Below are positions 7,715 to 17,554 of a stretch of 45,719 nt of DNA, piece by piece. The translations under genes and the position numbers were made by a program. A model generated the notes under the pieces. The model worked only from the letters and a program-made list of their open reading frames with translations, was not told the DNA's origin and searched no databases. Numbering within the stretch: position 1 is the first letter of the stretch; every line of letters starts with the position of its first letter. Origin of the DNA: Gemmatimonadota bacterium (lineage in GTDB: Bacteria > GCA-2686955). The stretch is from contig NYZA01000066.1 in assembly GCA_002686955.1 (NCBI GenBank), forward strand, positions 1 through 45,719, read 5' to 3'.

Positions 7715-10423
7715 TCAGCCGCCGCCCTCCCCAGCGGGTGGAAGCCACTTCGCCAGGGCTTCGCCGATCTCCTTGCGAGTGAAGGGTTTGGAGATGTAGT
7801 CGTTCATACCGGCGGCCAGACATCTCTCCCGATCTTGCTCCATCGCAAGGGCGGTCATGGCGACGATCGGCACTCGGCCTCTCTCCTTCGGGAGCCGGCG
7901 AATTCGGCGAGTTGCCTCGTAACCGTCCATTACGGGCATTTGACAGTCCATCAGCACCAGGTCGAAGCGATCTCGAGTCAGCGCAGCGACCGCTTGCTCG
8001 CCGTTCTCGACCACCTCGACTCGGTGCCCCAGCCGCTCGATCATACGGGTCGAAATGTTGCGATTCACCGCGTTGTCTTCGGCCACGAGGATGAGGCTGG
8101 GTGCTCGCTCGGCGAGGGGAGTCTCCGTTTCGGCGGACCAGCTTCGCTCCAGACCTAGCGCCGCCCTGATGCAAGCGCAAGTCTGCGTCGCGCGAAGCGG
8201 CTTGGCCAGATACGCCTCGAATCCGGCCTGCTCCGCTTCGGCGATGTCGCTTTCGCGCACGATAGACGAAGTCAGGATCAGGGGGATATCGGCGATCGTT
8301 TCGTCGCCTCGGATCAGTCGGCCGAGCTCGCTGCCCGGTACTCCCGGCAAGCGGCGAGTGATGAGGGCCACCGAGAAGGGATCTTGTTTCTTTGTGGCTT
8401 TCGAGAGAGCCGCAAGCGCTTCATTGGCGTCGCTGGCGGTCGCGGTTCGCAGCCCCCAGCGGCGCATGAGGTTCGCGGTGATCGCTTGTTGGGCCGGGTC
8501 GTTCTCGACAACCAGAAGACGCACTCCCTCCAAGCCTTCGATTGCATCCGAGGTGGGTGCGCGACGACTTTCACAGAGTCCTAAGGGCACGGTGAACCAG
8601 AAGCGGCTCCCTCGGCCCGGCTGGCTCTCGACCCCGATGCTTCCCCCCATCATCTCAACGAGGTGGCGACAGATCGCGAGCCCGAGCCCCGTACCGCCGT
8701 ACTCTCTGGTCATCGACCGGTCGGTCTGCGCGAAAGGCTCGAAGAGCTCCCGCTGCTTCTCTGCCTCAATGCCGATCCCCGTGTCGCGCACCGAGAAGTC
8801 GATATCGAGCGAGTTCTCCTCTTTTCCAGCGAGCGTCACTTTGAGTTCTACTCGCCCTTCGCGTGTGAACTTGAGGGCATTGCCGAGGAGGTTCAGCAAG
8901 ATCTGTCTAAGCCGATTTCGGTCTCCCCGCACCATCGTCGGTAGATCTGAAGAAAGCGATGTTATCAGCTCCAGTTTCTTCTGTCGCGTCTGTGAGCTCA
9001 CGATCGCGATTAGATCACCGAGGGAAGATGCGAGATCGAACTCCTCTTCGTCGATCTCCAGCTTGCCTGCTTCGATCTTGGAGAAGTCGAGGATGTCGTT
9101 GAGAACTGAAAGCAATGCCTCGCCCGACACGCGGATCGTTTCGATACTGTCGCGCTGGTGTGTTGTCAGATCGGTGTCCATGAGTAGATCGGCCATGCCT
9201 ATCACGCCGTTGAGAGGTGTGCGAACCTCGTGGCTCATGACCGCCAAGAACTCACTCTTGGCGCGGGCCGCGGCCTGGGCTTCGTCTCTGGCGCGTTCCA
9301 GCAGCTCACGTTGCTTCGATATTTCTCGGTTGGCCGCCGCCAGGCGTACATTTTCGAGCTGGTAAATCTCGCTCTTGTAGCGGGCTTCCGCTTCGCTGAA
9401 GAGTCGGGCCTTCTCTTCGGTGAGCAACTGTTCGCTCAGCTCTTGTGAGCGATTCGAAGCAGCTAGAGCCTTTTTGAAGCGACCCTGCTTCTCGTACACG
9501 GTCGCAAGGCTCTTGCAGCAGTGCTGTTTCTCCAAGGGAAGATCGTGGGATTCGGCGATGCGCTGGGCATTTTCCAGCGCGGCGGCCGCGTTTTCGAGGT
9601 CACCCAACCCCACGAACGCGGAGCTCAAGGTGCGATAAGCATCGAGATCACCCATCGGGTTGTCGATCGCCCGATTCACGTTGATGGCGTTTTGTGCGTA
9701 CGGCAGCGCACGGGCGAACTCCTCCTGCAAGATCATCGTCAGCGAAATATTGCTCAACGTGCGTGAGATGGTGCGCTTGCTCCCGCTCTTGTGTGCGTGG
9801 ATGAGCGATTCCCGGAGCCTTTCGAGCGCCTCGGAGTAGCGGCCCTTTTGTCGGAGGAACACGCCGGCGTTGTTGAGCGCCGTAGCGATCGGCTCTGAAT
9901 CACGTTTTGTTCGAGCCCACTCGACGACGCGGCCATGGTACTCGAGTGCCCGATCGACGTCTCCGAGCCGAAAATGAATGCGCGCCAGATGTGTCAATGC
10001 CGCCGTAGGATCGATATCCTCGTCCGATTCCTCGATGAGCTTCAGTGCCTCCATGCAGATCTCCATGGCGCCGAGGAAATCGCCCGCGAGGAGTTTGGTG
10101 TTCCCGAGACCATCGAAGGCGCGAACGGTCTGTCTCGGATCACGCTCACGCCGTGCGATTCTCAATCCGGCGTTCAGCTCCCTCTCCGCCGTCGTCAGAT
10201 CGGACCGATTGGAGGCGACGATTCCCATCTCGATGCGGGCGGCGGCCTCCCCGAGCGGATACTCGATCTCTGAAGCAAGGTTGAGCGCCTCTTCGAGCAG
10301 CGTCGCGGCGCTCGTCGCATCGGTGCTGAGCCGGCGCCTGGCGAGCTGAACGAGCAGGTCGACCCGTTGCCCTCCCTGGGCCTTTTCGAGTTTGCGCAAG
10401 ATCTCCGCTGCTCTGTCGTCCAT
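7715..10423 (-). CDS. Hybrid sensor histidine kinase with N-terminal TPR array and two receiver domains
   Basis: 902 residues. Residues 1 to about 330 are TPR-like helical repeats (for example [20 protein letters not shown]), with no membrane segment, so the sensor is cytosolic. A coiled coil (about 330-385) leads to the HisKA domain, [18 protein letters not shown], with phospho-accepting His398. HATPase_c follows at about 505-625, with N, G1 and G2 boxes ([37 protein letters not shown]). Receiver 1 (about 640-757) has a Thr where the phosphoacceptor Asp belongs (ALITRRLPG) and is probably a pseudo-receiver. Receiver 2 (about 777-895) is intact: [13 protein letters not shown] with Asp826, MTALA, KPF. 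It follows the PLP enzyme gene by 15 bp with an AGGAGCG ribosome binding site and is probably the last gene of that operon. Confidence 0.93.
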   Translation of the reverse strand: MDDRAAEILRKLEKAQGGQRVDLLVQLARRRLSTDATSAATLLEEALNLASEIEYPLGEAAARIEMGIVASNRSDLTTAERELNAGLRIARRERDPRQTVRAFDGLGNTKLLAGDFLGAMEICMEALKLIEESDEDIDPTAALTHLARIHFRLGDVDRALEYHGRVVEWARTKRDSEPIATALNNAGVFLRQKGRYSEALERLRESLIHAHKSGSKRTISRTLSNISLTMILQEEFARALPYAQNAINVNRAIDNPMGDLDAYRTLSSAFVGLGDLENAAAALENAQRIAESHDLPLEKQHCCKSLATVYEKQGRFKKALAASNRSQELSEQLLTEEKARLFSEAEARYKSEIYQLENVRLAAANREISKQRELLERARDEAQAAARAKSEFLAVMSHEVRTPLNGVIGMADLLMDTDLTTHQRDSIETIRVSGEALLSVLNDILDFSKIEAGKLEIDEEEFDLASSLGDLIAIVSSQTRQKKLELITSLSSDLPTMVRGDRNRLRQILLNLLGNALKFTREGRVELKVTLAGKEENSLDIDFSVRDTGIGIEAEKQRELFEPFAQTDRSMTREYGGTGLGLAICRHLVEMMGGSIGVESQPGRGSRFWFTVPLGLCESRRAPTSDAIEGLEGVRLLVVENDPAQQAITANLMRRWGLRTATASDANEALAALSKATKKQDPFSVALITRRLPGVPGSELGRLIRGDETIADIPLILTSSIVRESDIAEAEQAGFEAYLAKPLRATQTCACIRAALGLERSWSAETETPLAERAPSLILVAEDNAVNRNISTRMIERLGHRVEVVENGEQAVAALTRDRFDLVLMDCQMPVMDGYEATRRIRRLPKERGRVPIVAMTALAMEQDRERCLAAGMNDYISKPFTRKEIGEALAKWLPPAGEGGG

Positions 10424-10438
10424 CGACGCTCCTGGCGG

Positions 10439-11863
10439 TTACCGCCTGTCCTCGACTTGGCGATCAACTCCCGTCAAGAGGACTACAGACCGTTCATCCG
10501 CTTCCAACAAGCCGGCGCGCCGCAGTCGTGCCACTCCCGCCAGCCCCGCGCACCCGGTGGCGTCGGCGAGGATATCGGTCGCCGATCGGACGGTGCGTCT
10601 CGCCTCTTCGAGAAGCTCCTCCGACACAGTGATGGGGTATCCCCCTGTCGCGATCATGCCGCGCACAACCGCCAGCCAATCGTAGGTTTCGTCGTCCAGA
10701 ATTCCGTGTGCGATGCTCTCGGGCGCGGCCTCCCATGGCCACATATACTCGGATCGATGTGTTGCCGCGTGCCGAAGCGTTCGCGCCACGGCGCGCGAAT
10801 CGGCGTGGCCGCGCAGGGTGCGCGCGCGTTCGGCGATCGAGCGCAGATCGGCCGGGATATGGGCCCCGTTTGCCGAGGCGCCCGGCAGATCGGCTGAGAT
10901 CCGCGCAACGACTCGTTGGTAGGCGCGATCCAAGGGGGCTGTATTCTCGGTTTGAACCGCGTGAATCCGCGGGATCCTGCTCACGATCCCCCACGCTTTC
11001 GCCTCTCGCCAAGCCTGAATGCACGCACTCGCGAGCGCTCCGCCGCCGATCTGTACGAAGATGCGGTCCGGTGGGTTTCGCGCCATCGCGGCCACCATCT
11101 CGTAGCCCAGCGTCATGCCGCCTTCGATCGCGAGCCCGTTGTCGCTGCCCTGGCAAGAGAAGGGGATCGCGCCTTGGCCCACCGCGCCACGAAACGCCGC
11201 CGTACAGGGATCTCCCCTGCTCTCTGGCGGGCGAACGCAGCGGTGGAGGCGCGCGCCGAGTGTTTCTAGCCGGTCTACGATCTCGGGATCCGCCCAGGTA
11301 GGGACAAAGACCTCGATCGGTTTGGCCCCCGCTTTCGCGATCACCGCCGCGGCCAGCGCGGCATTGCCACAGCTCGAGATCGCCAGCGGGCGATCCGCAG
11401 GGATGACCGAGAGGCGCTCCGCGATTTGCAGGTAGAGCATCACACCCATCAGATGGCGAGCCTTGTGCGAACCGGAAACGTTGTTGGTCTCGTCCTTCGC
11501 CCAGAGCTCGGAGTCGAGCTCCCAAGCCTCCTCGATCCCGGCTATGCGGGCGAGGGGAGTGCGCGTGAAGCGTCGATTGTCGACGTCGGCGACCCTCTCG
11601 CTCAGCTCGCGCGTTAGACCAAGGAGCTCCTCGTTCGAAAGGCCGTGCTCCCGCCCGAGTTGCCAAGCGAGCGTCAGCTCCCGATACTGGATGAAGGGAT
11701 TGGCATCGCTCTGTTCTCCGGGGAACGCCACATTCTCGTCGTCGAGCACACGCGAAAGCACGTGATCGATGTCGTCACCTTCACGCGCGTTCCGGCAGCG
11801 AAAGGGATCGTCGATCGGCGCCTCGGCCCCGCAGCCGCCGCAGATCATTGTCGCGATACCCAT
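10439..11863 (-). CDS. PLP-dependent threonine synthase-like enzyme
   Basis: 474 residues. A short N-terminal Cys-rich stretch (C8, C11, C23: ICGGCGAEAP...FRC) recalls the zinc-ribbon start of some threonine synthases. The fold-type II core follows, with the cofactor lysine K134 in VSGSHKARH and a phosphate-binding SSCGNAALAAAV region, then IGGGALASA. The reaction would be a beta-elimination or replacement on an amino acid substrate; the precise substrate is not evident. The ATG at 11863 overlaps the upstream stop by one base (TAATG), which decides the start and implies coupling; a longer start upstream would lie inside the preceding gene. It belongs to the XdhD-SsnA operon. Confidence 0.85.
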   Translation of the reverse strand: MGIATMICGGCGAEAPIDDPFRCRNAREGDDIDHVLSRVLDDENVAFPGEQSDANPFIQYRELTLAWQLGREHGLSNEELLGLTRELSERVADVDNRRFTRTPLARIAGIEEAWELDSELWAKDETNNVSGSHKARHLMGVMLYLQIAERLSVIPADRPLAISSCGNAALAAAVIAKAGAKPIEVFVPTWADPEIVDRLETLGARLHRCVRPPESRGDPCTAAFRGAVGQGAIPFSCQGSDNGLAIEGGMTLGYEMVAAMARNPPDRIFVQIGGGALASACIQAWREAKAWGIVSRIPRIHAVQTENTAPLDRAYQRVVARISADLPGASANGAHIPADLRSIAERARTLRGHADSRAVARTLRHAATHRSEYMWPWEAAPESIAHGILDDETYDWLAVVRGMIATGGYPITVSEELLEEARRTVRSATDILADATGCAGLAGVARLRRAGLLEADERSVVLLTGVDRQVEDRR

Positions 11864-13362
11864 TACAGATTCTCGCCCACACCGGTTCGCCGGTTGACCT
11901 CCTCGATGAGCTGGTCCCAGATCTGGATCAATTCGTGGAGCTCCGTCCAAAACGAACTGTCCTTGCGGGCAACGAAATCCTCGATCGAGATACCTTGCTG
12001 CTCGACCCATGTGAAGTAGCCGAGATTGAAGATGCGCAGCTTCTCCACTCTCGTCAGCTCGCGCAGGTGATCGATCCCCTGTCCCAGCAGGTGCTCACCA
12101 AAGGTCTCCGCCGCGTTGACGGCGTCGAAACCCCCGCCGAAAACCTGTTCTCGTGCCTTTTCCTCTTCCGACGAGTACATCGCCCATCCGTCGGTCGCGA
12201 TCGTTATCACCGCTTCATCGGGGCCCAAGTCGAGATAGCGCGCCAGTTTGATAGCAGCCAGAACATTACAGATCGAGGAGATCCCCAGCTCACTCAGCAT
12301 CCCGACTATATCGGCAGGCACTTCTCGCCTATCGACGAGGTAGCGACGCCCTTCGTCGCTGTTGAAGAGGACGCCCAGACTGTCGGTAGCGGCATCCGAT
12401 ACTCCAACAACGAAATCGGTGTTCATTACGTTATGAATCAGTGGCACGTGTTTGTCGCCGATCCCCTGCACATTGTGGTCCCCGAACCCGTTGTAGAGCA
12501 AAGTCGGGCATTCCAGCGCCTCGACGGCGGCGATCGACGAGCCGAAGCGCTCCTTCAAGTAATCGCCGGCCGCGATGGTCCCCGCGGAGCCGGTCGCGGA
12601 GACGAAGGCCCGCAGCTCGAGTTCTCCGTGCGATTCGCGCGTGGTCGCGTACACGTGCTCCAACGCACGACCGGTGCACAGATGGTGACCCAAATGGTTG
12701 GCGAACTCGCAGAACTGGTTGAAGATGATATTGGTGGGGTCGGCGTCCAGCTCCGCGCACTTGTCGTAGATTTCTTTGACGTTGCTTTCCACACCGACCG
12801 TGCGAATGACGTCGTCAGGGTGGGTAATCCAAGATTCGAGCCAGTCGAAACGCTCCCGGCTCATGCCCTCGGGCAGAATGGCGATGCCGCGACACCCCAT
12901 AATGCGCGAGATCGCGACCCCACCGCGGCAGTAGTTGCCGGTCGACGGCCACAACGCTCGGTGAAGTGTAGGGTCGAATTGGCCCGTGACGAGACGCGGC
13001 ACCAGACAGCTATAGGCCGCCAGCACTTTGTGCGCGGCTATCATGGGGAAGCGGTTGCCGAGCGCCACGATAATCGGTGCTTCTACGCCGGTGAGGGAAG
13101 AGGGCAACACAATATGCGCGGGGACTGCGTCACGACCACTTCGGACGGAGTCGTTGTACCAGTGCACGCGAAAGAGATTCAGCGGATGCGGCGCATCGGG
13201 ATCGATGCCGGTCAGCGCATTCGAGACCTTGTCGGGAATCCGCCTCGGGTCGGCCAGCTCCGCGAATGAGGGCAGCAGCACGCCGGCTTCTTTGAAGCGG
13301 GCGACCGTGTTTTCGAGCACCCCGTGGTCGACGATTTCCTTCTCGAGTCCAAGTGTCGCCAT
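11863..13362 (-). CDS. PLP-dependent fold-type II enzyme (cysteine synthase/tryptophan synthase beta superfamily)
   Basis: 499 residues, longer than a typical cysteine synthase. Likely cofactor lysine K112 is in [16 protein letters not shown] phosphate-cradling [17 protein letters not shown] follows, then [15 protein letters not shown] for the cofactor glycine loop, and a long C-terminal extension. I cannot name the substrate. It shares an operon with an SsnA-type amidohydrolase and an XdhD-type hydroxylase. In E. coli and gut anaerobes, genes of this kind sit beside YgeX, a PLP diaminopropionate ammonia-lyase. A lyase acting on an amino acid released by ring opening is therefore a fair guess, but this protein is not an obvious YgeX orthologue. 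It starts one base after the amidohydrolase stop. Confidence 0.82.
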   Translation of the reverse strand: MATLGLEKEIVDHGVLENTVARFKEAGVLLPSFAELADPRRIPDKVSNALTGIDPDAPHPLNLFRVHWYNDSVRSGRDAVPAHIVLPSSLTGVEAPIIVALGNRFPMIAAHKVLAAYSCLVPRLVTGQFDPTLHRALWPSTGNYCRGGVAISRIMGCRGIAILPEGMSRERFDWLESWITHPDDVIRTVGVESNVKEIYDKCAELDADPTNIIFNQFCEFANHLGHHLCTGRALEHVYATTRESHGELELRAFVSATGSAGTIAAGDYLKERFGSSIAAVEALECPTLLYNGFGDHNVQGIGDKHVPLIHNVMNTDFVVGVSDAATDSLGVLFNSDEGRRYLVDRREVPADIVGMLSELGISSICNVLAAIKLARYLDLGPDEAVITIATDGWAMYSSEEEKAREQVFGGGFDAVNAAETFGEHLLGQGIDHLRELTRVEKLRIFNLGYFTWVEQQGISIEDFVARKDSSFWTELHELIQIWDQLIEEVNRRTGVGENL

Positions 13363-13363
13363 T

Positions 13364-14587
13364 TCAGATCTTCTCCATGCGGCGCCAGAGGCGACCGGCT
13401 TCTTCTTCTGCTTCTGTTCTGATGCGATCGATATCGCCGCTGATCAGCTGCCCGTGGCGAACGAGCACTATACCGTTCACGATTACATGTTGCACGCGAC
13501 CTTTGTCGTCGACGACACGAAGATCGGCGGCGTCTCCGGCTCGCGGCTCCTCTGTCAGTCGTATGCCGAAGAGGTCGCTCGCCATGCGCCAGCCCCCTTT
13601 CACGCGCTCGGCGATGGTGGCCCGATCGTCGTCGTTGGTGTCGGCTTCGTTCAGCAGCGCCGCCTCTTCGGCCGCCATGTCGGCGGGGAAGCCGTCGGTT
13701 CCAAGGGCCACTCGAGACGAAAAAGCTAGGCTCGTGGGGTAGCCGACACCGTTGCCGCGGTTCGATCGTGGATTCTGAACGAGCCATGCGCCTTCGTCTC
13801 GCGCGCGTTCGACCTGCTTTCGGTCGAGGTGAACGCCGTGGGCGAGAATCGAGCCCTCGAGCGGCGCTCCGAGCTCGATCAGCCGCTCCAGAGGTCCGCC
13901 GAATCCACGTTTTCGAGCGTCCTCGACGTCGGCCACATCTTCCGCGAGATGCACGTGCAGGGAGGAGCCCGTCGAGCGACAGATCGCGGCTGCTTCGCGA
14001 ATCGTATCGTCCGATACAGTGAATGAAGCGTGCAGCGCGACGGCCCCGCGCAGGAGAGGATTTCGATTCTCTCGAAGAAAACGAGCGGATTCGCGCAGTC
14101 CCCGGGCCCCTTCGTCGGGCCCGCCGTTCCGCTCGGTCGCGCCGTAGCAGAGCAGAGATCGCACACCCAGCTCCCCGCAGCCATCAGCCAAGACATCGAG
14201 CGATCCTTCGATCAGCCCGGGCGATTCATGATGATCGATGAGCGTGGTCGTGCCGGCAAGCAACGCTTCGGCGACATAGTAACGCGTGGCGGCCCGAAGG
14301 CTCTGTTCGTCGAAGGCTCGATCGAGCCGCCACCAGATCCGCTCGAGGATCTGTACGAAGTTTTCGGGCGGCGGTTCGGGCGCGGGCATGCCGAAGGGGA
14401 CCAGCCCACTGTAGATATGTGTGTGCGCATTGACCCGCCCGACCTCGATCCGCGCTCCCTCGCAGGAGAGATGAAAAGGGCCTATCTCCAGATCGGTGCC
14501 AAAATCCGCGATTCGCCCGTCCTCGATTCGAAGCGCCCGACCGGAGGAGTCGGGTCCCAGAATCCAGGAATCGCGAGCCTCTTTCAT
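13364..14587 (-). CDS. ssnA: SsnA-type amidohydrolase (metal-dependent aminohydrolase)
   Basis: 407 residues of the amidohydrolase superfamily. Metal and catalytic positions are visible: H55 and H57 in [10 protein letters not shown]213 and E216 in HVHLAED, H250 in ILAHGVHLD, and D298 in [12 protein letters not shown]. Several blocks are those of SsnA specifically: [23 protein letters not shown], and [12 protein letters not shown]. SsnA lies in the purine/urate degradation cluster of E. coli and gut anaerobes, where it is thought to act on a ring-derived intermediate. The ATG at 14587 overlaps the XdhD stop as ATGA, fixing the start; the 28 codons upstream in frame belong to the overlap with xdhD. 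Metal-dependent hydrolase is certain, exact substrate inferred. Confidence 0.88.
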   Translation of the reverse strand: MKEARDSWILGPDSSGRALRIEDGRIADFGTDLEIGPFHLSCEGARIEVGRVNAHTHIYSGLVPFGMPAPEPPPENFVQILERIWWRLDRAFDEQSLRAATRYYVAEALLAGTTTLIDHHESPGLIEGSLDVLADGCGELGVRSLLCYGATERNGGPDEGARGLRESARFLRENRNPLLRGAVALHASFTVSDDTIREAAAICRSTGSSLHVHLAEDVADVEDARKRGFGGPLERLIELGAPLEGSILAHGVHLDRKQVERARDEGAWLVQNPRSNRGNGVGYPTSLAFSSRVALGTDGFPADMAAEEAALLNEADTNDDDRATIAERVKGGWRMASDLFGIRLTEEPRAGDAADLRVVDDKGRVQHVIVNGIVLVRHGQLISGDIDRIRTEAEEEAGRLWRRMEKI

Positions 14588-17214
14588 GATCGCTCTCTTT
14601 CGCGCGGCTTCCGCCCGACGCTCATGGCGCGGGCCGCCGCGGATTCGGTCATCGGGAGGGCGGTCCTCCACCGGCCGTCGAAGGCGGCCAGCGCACCCGC
14701 GACGGCGCTCGCCGTGGGAACCAGCCCGATCTCACCGACACCCTTTGCACCATATGGCCCTTCAGGGTGCCGGTCCTCGATCAGTATCACTTCGATTTCG
14801 GGCATATCGCGCGCTCGCAATACGCCCAATTCGCGCAGATCGAAGGAGATCGGAACGCCCTTTTCGCAGGGTAGCTCTTCGGTCAGCGCGGCGCCCAGCC
14901 CCATATGGATCGATCCCTCGATCTGTCCCTCGCAGAGGAGCGGATTGATCGCCCGTCCGACATCGTGAGCGGCCACGATTCGCTCGACTCGACCCTCGTC
15001 GTCGAGAACGCAGAGCTGCGTGGCGAAGCCGTAGGCGATGTGGATCCGCGCATCGCCTCCCTGATCCGCCGTCGGAACCGTGTCGTCGATCACGACCTTC
15101 GAACGGTAGCCGCGCCCCGCCAGGTCATCGAGTGTATGTCCGCGATCGAGATCGGCGAGCAGCTTGAGCGCGGCGCTCTCGACCGCGCGGCCTCCGAGCA
15201 GAGTTGCCCGTGAGCCGGTTGTCAAACCGCAATCGAGCTCACGAATGGTGTCGGTCTTGGCGCGAAAGACCGATGCAGGCAACCCGGTGGCCTCGACCGC
15301 GCACTGCGCCAAGACAGTGAATAGCCCCTGCCCCATTTCGGAGTACCCGCTCGAGATCGTGACGCTTCCATCCGACTCGACCTCGAGCTCGGCCTTGCCC
15401 CATTCTCGCTCACCGTTCCCGATACCGCAGTTCTTGATCCCACACGCAATCCCAACCGCGCGACCCCTCTCCCGAGCCTCTTCGAAGTGCGGCTTCACCG
15501 CGAGAAGCGTCTGCTTCAATCCGACCGATTCTCGCAGCACCTGCCCAGTCGTGATCGTATCGCCGATCTCCACGGCGTTGCGCATGCGCATCGCCCAGCC
15601 GTCGATCCCGACCTGCTCCGCCAATCGGTCGATGCACCCTTCGATGGCGAAGTTGACCTGGTTGACGCCGAAACCACGCATCGCGCCCGATGGTGGATTG
15701 TTCGTGTATACCGCCCTCGCCTCGATCTCCACATTCGGCACCTTGTAGCTTCCGCAGGCATGGCCGGCCGCACGTTCGAGCACCTTCGCTCCGACCGACG
15801 CGTAGGCACCACTATCTCCAACAATACTCGCGCGCAGCCCGGTCAGATTCCCTTCCTCGTCGCAACCCAGAGCGAAGCGCGCCCTGATCGGATGACGTTT
15901 TGGATGCAGACGGATCGATTCCTCGCGGGAAAGGGTGACGCGAACCGGGCGCCCCGTCATTGTCGCGAGCAACGCCGCATGGGCCTGCACCGAGAGATCC
16001 TCCTTGCCACCGAACGCCCCTCCCGGCGCCACCAGCTCCACCAATACGCTCTCTTCCGCCACTCCCAGAAAGCGGGCCAATTGGCGTCGATCGTCGTAGA
16101 CCCCTTGCCCCTGCGAATAGACGCGCAGCCGGCCATCGTCGAGCGGCTCCGCCAGCGCGCTTTCTGGCTCGAGAAAAAGATGCTCGATTCGTTGCGTCGT
16201 CCAGGTGTCCGATACAGTGTATCGACTTTGCGCGAGCGCCGCATCGACGTCGCCCCGAACGATCGAAGTACGGTGCAACAGATTCTCATGCCTCGGATTG
16301 ACCCGGTGTGCCTCGCCTCCCAGAGCCGCGAGCGGATCGACCAAAGGGGGAAGAGGTTCATGGTCCACATCGATCAGCCGCGCCGCCGCTCTCGCCGTGG
16401 CTTCATCGCTCGCCGTCACAACCGCGAGCACATCGCCAACACAGCGCAGCTCTTCGCCCACCGCGACAAAAACAGGCCAGTCCTGCTCAATCAGCCCGAG
16501 CCAGCGCTGAGAGGGCACATCGTCGGCGGTCGCGATCGCGACCACTCCCGGCAACGCCCGCGCCCGCGCCGTGTCGATGCCGACAACTCGAGCCCGGGCG
16601 CAGGGCGCGAGACGCAGCGCCCCATGGAGCAGGCCCTCTCGCTCCATGTCGCCCACGAACGCCCGCTCTCCGAGCACGCTGCGCACGCCATCGAGACGCC
16701 CCAGATCTCGCCCCACTCCGCCCCCTTCCTCGATCCGCGGAACCGCCTCGCCTCGCCGCGCCCGCTGGAGCATCGAAATGGCGTCGACAACCTTGCGATA
16801 CCCCGTGCACCGGCAGAGATGGCCGTCGATCGCACGAGCGATTTCATCTCTCGTCAGGTCGTCTCGCCGGCCGAGCAATCCGATCGCGCGTAGCGCGAGC
16901 CCCGGAGTGCAGAAACCACATTGCACCGCCCCCGCGGCCACGAAGGCGTTGGCCACGCGCTCCCGGTCCTCCGCCGAGACCCCTTCGAGAGTGACGATCT
17001 CTTTCCCCTCCGCCTTCTCGGCGGGAGTAGCGCAGGTCGTGCGCGGCCGCCCCCCCACCAACGCCAAACAAGCTCCGCACTGCCCTTGGCCGTCACAACC
17101 GTTCTTGATCGACCGAATGCCGCAGCGCACACGCAGTGTGTGCATCAGCGATTCCCCCGAGCGCGTCTCCACCCGAACATCTTCGCCGTTGAGCTGGAAT
17201 GAGATCTGAGTCAT
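14584..17214 (-). CDS. xdhD: XdhD-type molybdenum hydroxylase (fused 2Fe-2S and molybdopterin subunits)
   Basis: 876 residues, single-chain fusion of the iron-sulfur and molybdenum subunits of the xanthine dehydrogenase family. All eight cluster cysteines are present: C40, C46, C49 and C61 (plant-type), and C99, C102, C134, C136 (CGFC, CRC). The Mo domain has PGGAFGGKED at about 397-406, AMRGFGVNQ at 511-519, SGYSEMGQG at 622-630, and the base catalyst E828 in KGVGEIG. It hydroxylates an N-heterocycle, likely a purine. No FAD subunit (YgfM/XdhB type) is nearby, so the electron acceptor is unclear. Start is ATG 17214, chosen because the family N-terminus begins there; longer starts add unrelated sequence. 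It is the first gene of a five-gene operon. Confidence 0.93.
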   Translation of the reverse strand: MTQISFQLNGEDVRVETRSGESLMHTLRVRCGIRSIKNGCDGQGQCGACLALVGGRPRTTCATPAEKAEGKEIVTLEGVSAEDRERVANAFVAAGAVQCGFCTPGLALRAIGLLGRRDDLTRDEIARAIDGHLCRCTGYRKVVDAISMLQRARRGEAVPRIEEGGGVGRDLGRLDGVRSVLGERAFVGDMEREGLLHGALRLAPCARARVVGIDTARARALPGVVAIATADDVPSQRWLGLIEQDWPVFVAVGEELRCVGDVLAVVTASDEATARAAARLIDVDHEPLPPLVDPLAALGGEAHRVNPRHENLLHRTSIVRGDVDAALAQSRYTVSDTWTTQRIEHLFLEPESALAEPLDDGRLRVYSQGQGVYDDRRQLARFLGVAEESVLVELVAPGGAFGGKEDLSVQAHAALLATMTGRPVRVTLSREESIRLHPKRHPIRARFALGCDEEGNLTGLRASIVGDSGAYASVGAKVLERAAGHACGSYKVPNVEIEARAVYTNNPPSGAMRGFGVNQVNFAIEGCIDRLAEQVGIDGWAMRMRNAVEIGDTITTGQVLRESVGLKQTLLAVKPHFEEARERGRAVGIACGIKNCGIGNGEREWGKAELEVESDGSVTISSGYSEMGQGLFTVLAQCAVEATGLPASVFRAKTDTIRELDCGLTTGSRATLLGGRAVESAALKLLADLDRGHTLDDLAGRGYRSKVVIDDTVPTADQGGDARIHIAYGFATQLCVLDDEGRVERIVAAHDVGRAINPLLCEGQIEGSIHMGLGAALTEELPCEKGVPISFDLRELGVLRARDMPEIEVILIEDRHPEGPYGAKGVGEIGLVPTASAVAGALAAFDGRWRTALPMTESAAARAMSVGRKPRERERS

Positions 17215-17341
17215 GGCACTGGAGGGCTGGCTTCGAAACGAACGCGAACCCTCAATTATTACCGACACCCACCGCCGGGGGAAGGATCGCGACCTACCAT
17301 GCAACCCAATTCCCCAAACGAAAACCGCAGAGGAACGGTGA

Positions 17342-17554
17342 TCCCCGGCCGTCGCGGTGGGCGCCGCCTCGGCCGTCATGATGGCCACCATCGTGGGGCT
17401 GCCGGTGTCGACGACCCACGTCTCCACGGGCGCTCTCTTCGGACTTGGAGCGTCGACGGGCGGGCTTCGCCGCCGCACGATGGCGAAGATCCTCGCCGCA
17501 TGGGCGGTGACCCTGCCCGCGGCCGGTGCGGCGGCCTGGGGGGGGGCCTCCTGA
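17342..17554 (+). pseudogene. C-terminal remnant of a PiT-family inorganic phosphate permease
   Basis: The frame after the stop at 17339-17341 reads AVAVGAASAVMMATIVGLPV, then STTHVSTGALFGLGASTGG, and ends ...ILAAWAVTLPAAGAAAWGG. GLPVSTTHV..GAL.G.G and ILAAWAVTLPAA are the hallmark second signature and last helix of PiT phosphate transporters. Only about 70 residues remain of a protein of 350 or more, with no start region. It lies immediately upstream of the XdhD operon on the opposite strand, mirroring the VapC remnant at the operon's far end. Confidence 0.8.

Noticed and set aside
7580-10423. Kinase-PIN fusion by selenocysteine readthrough of the TGA at 7715-7717.
   Set aside because: The frames are in phase, but no hairpin follows the TGA at the right distance, and the PIN part lacks its N-terminal half. 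A gene remnant is simpler.
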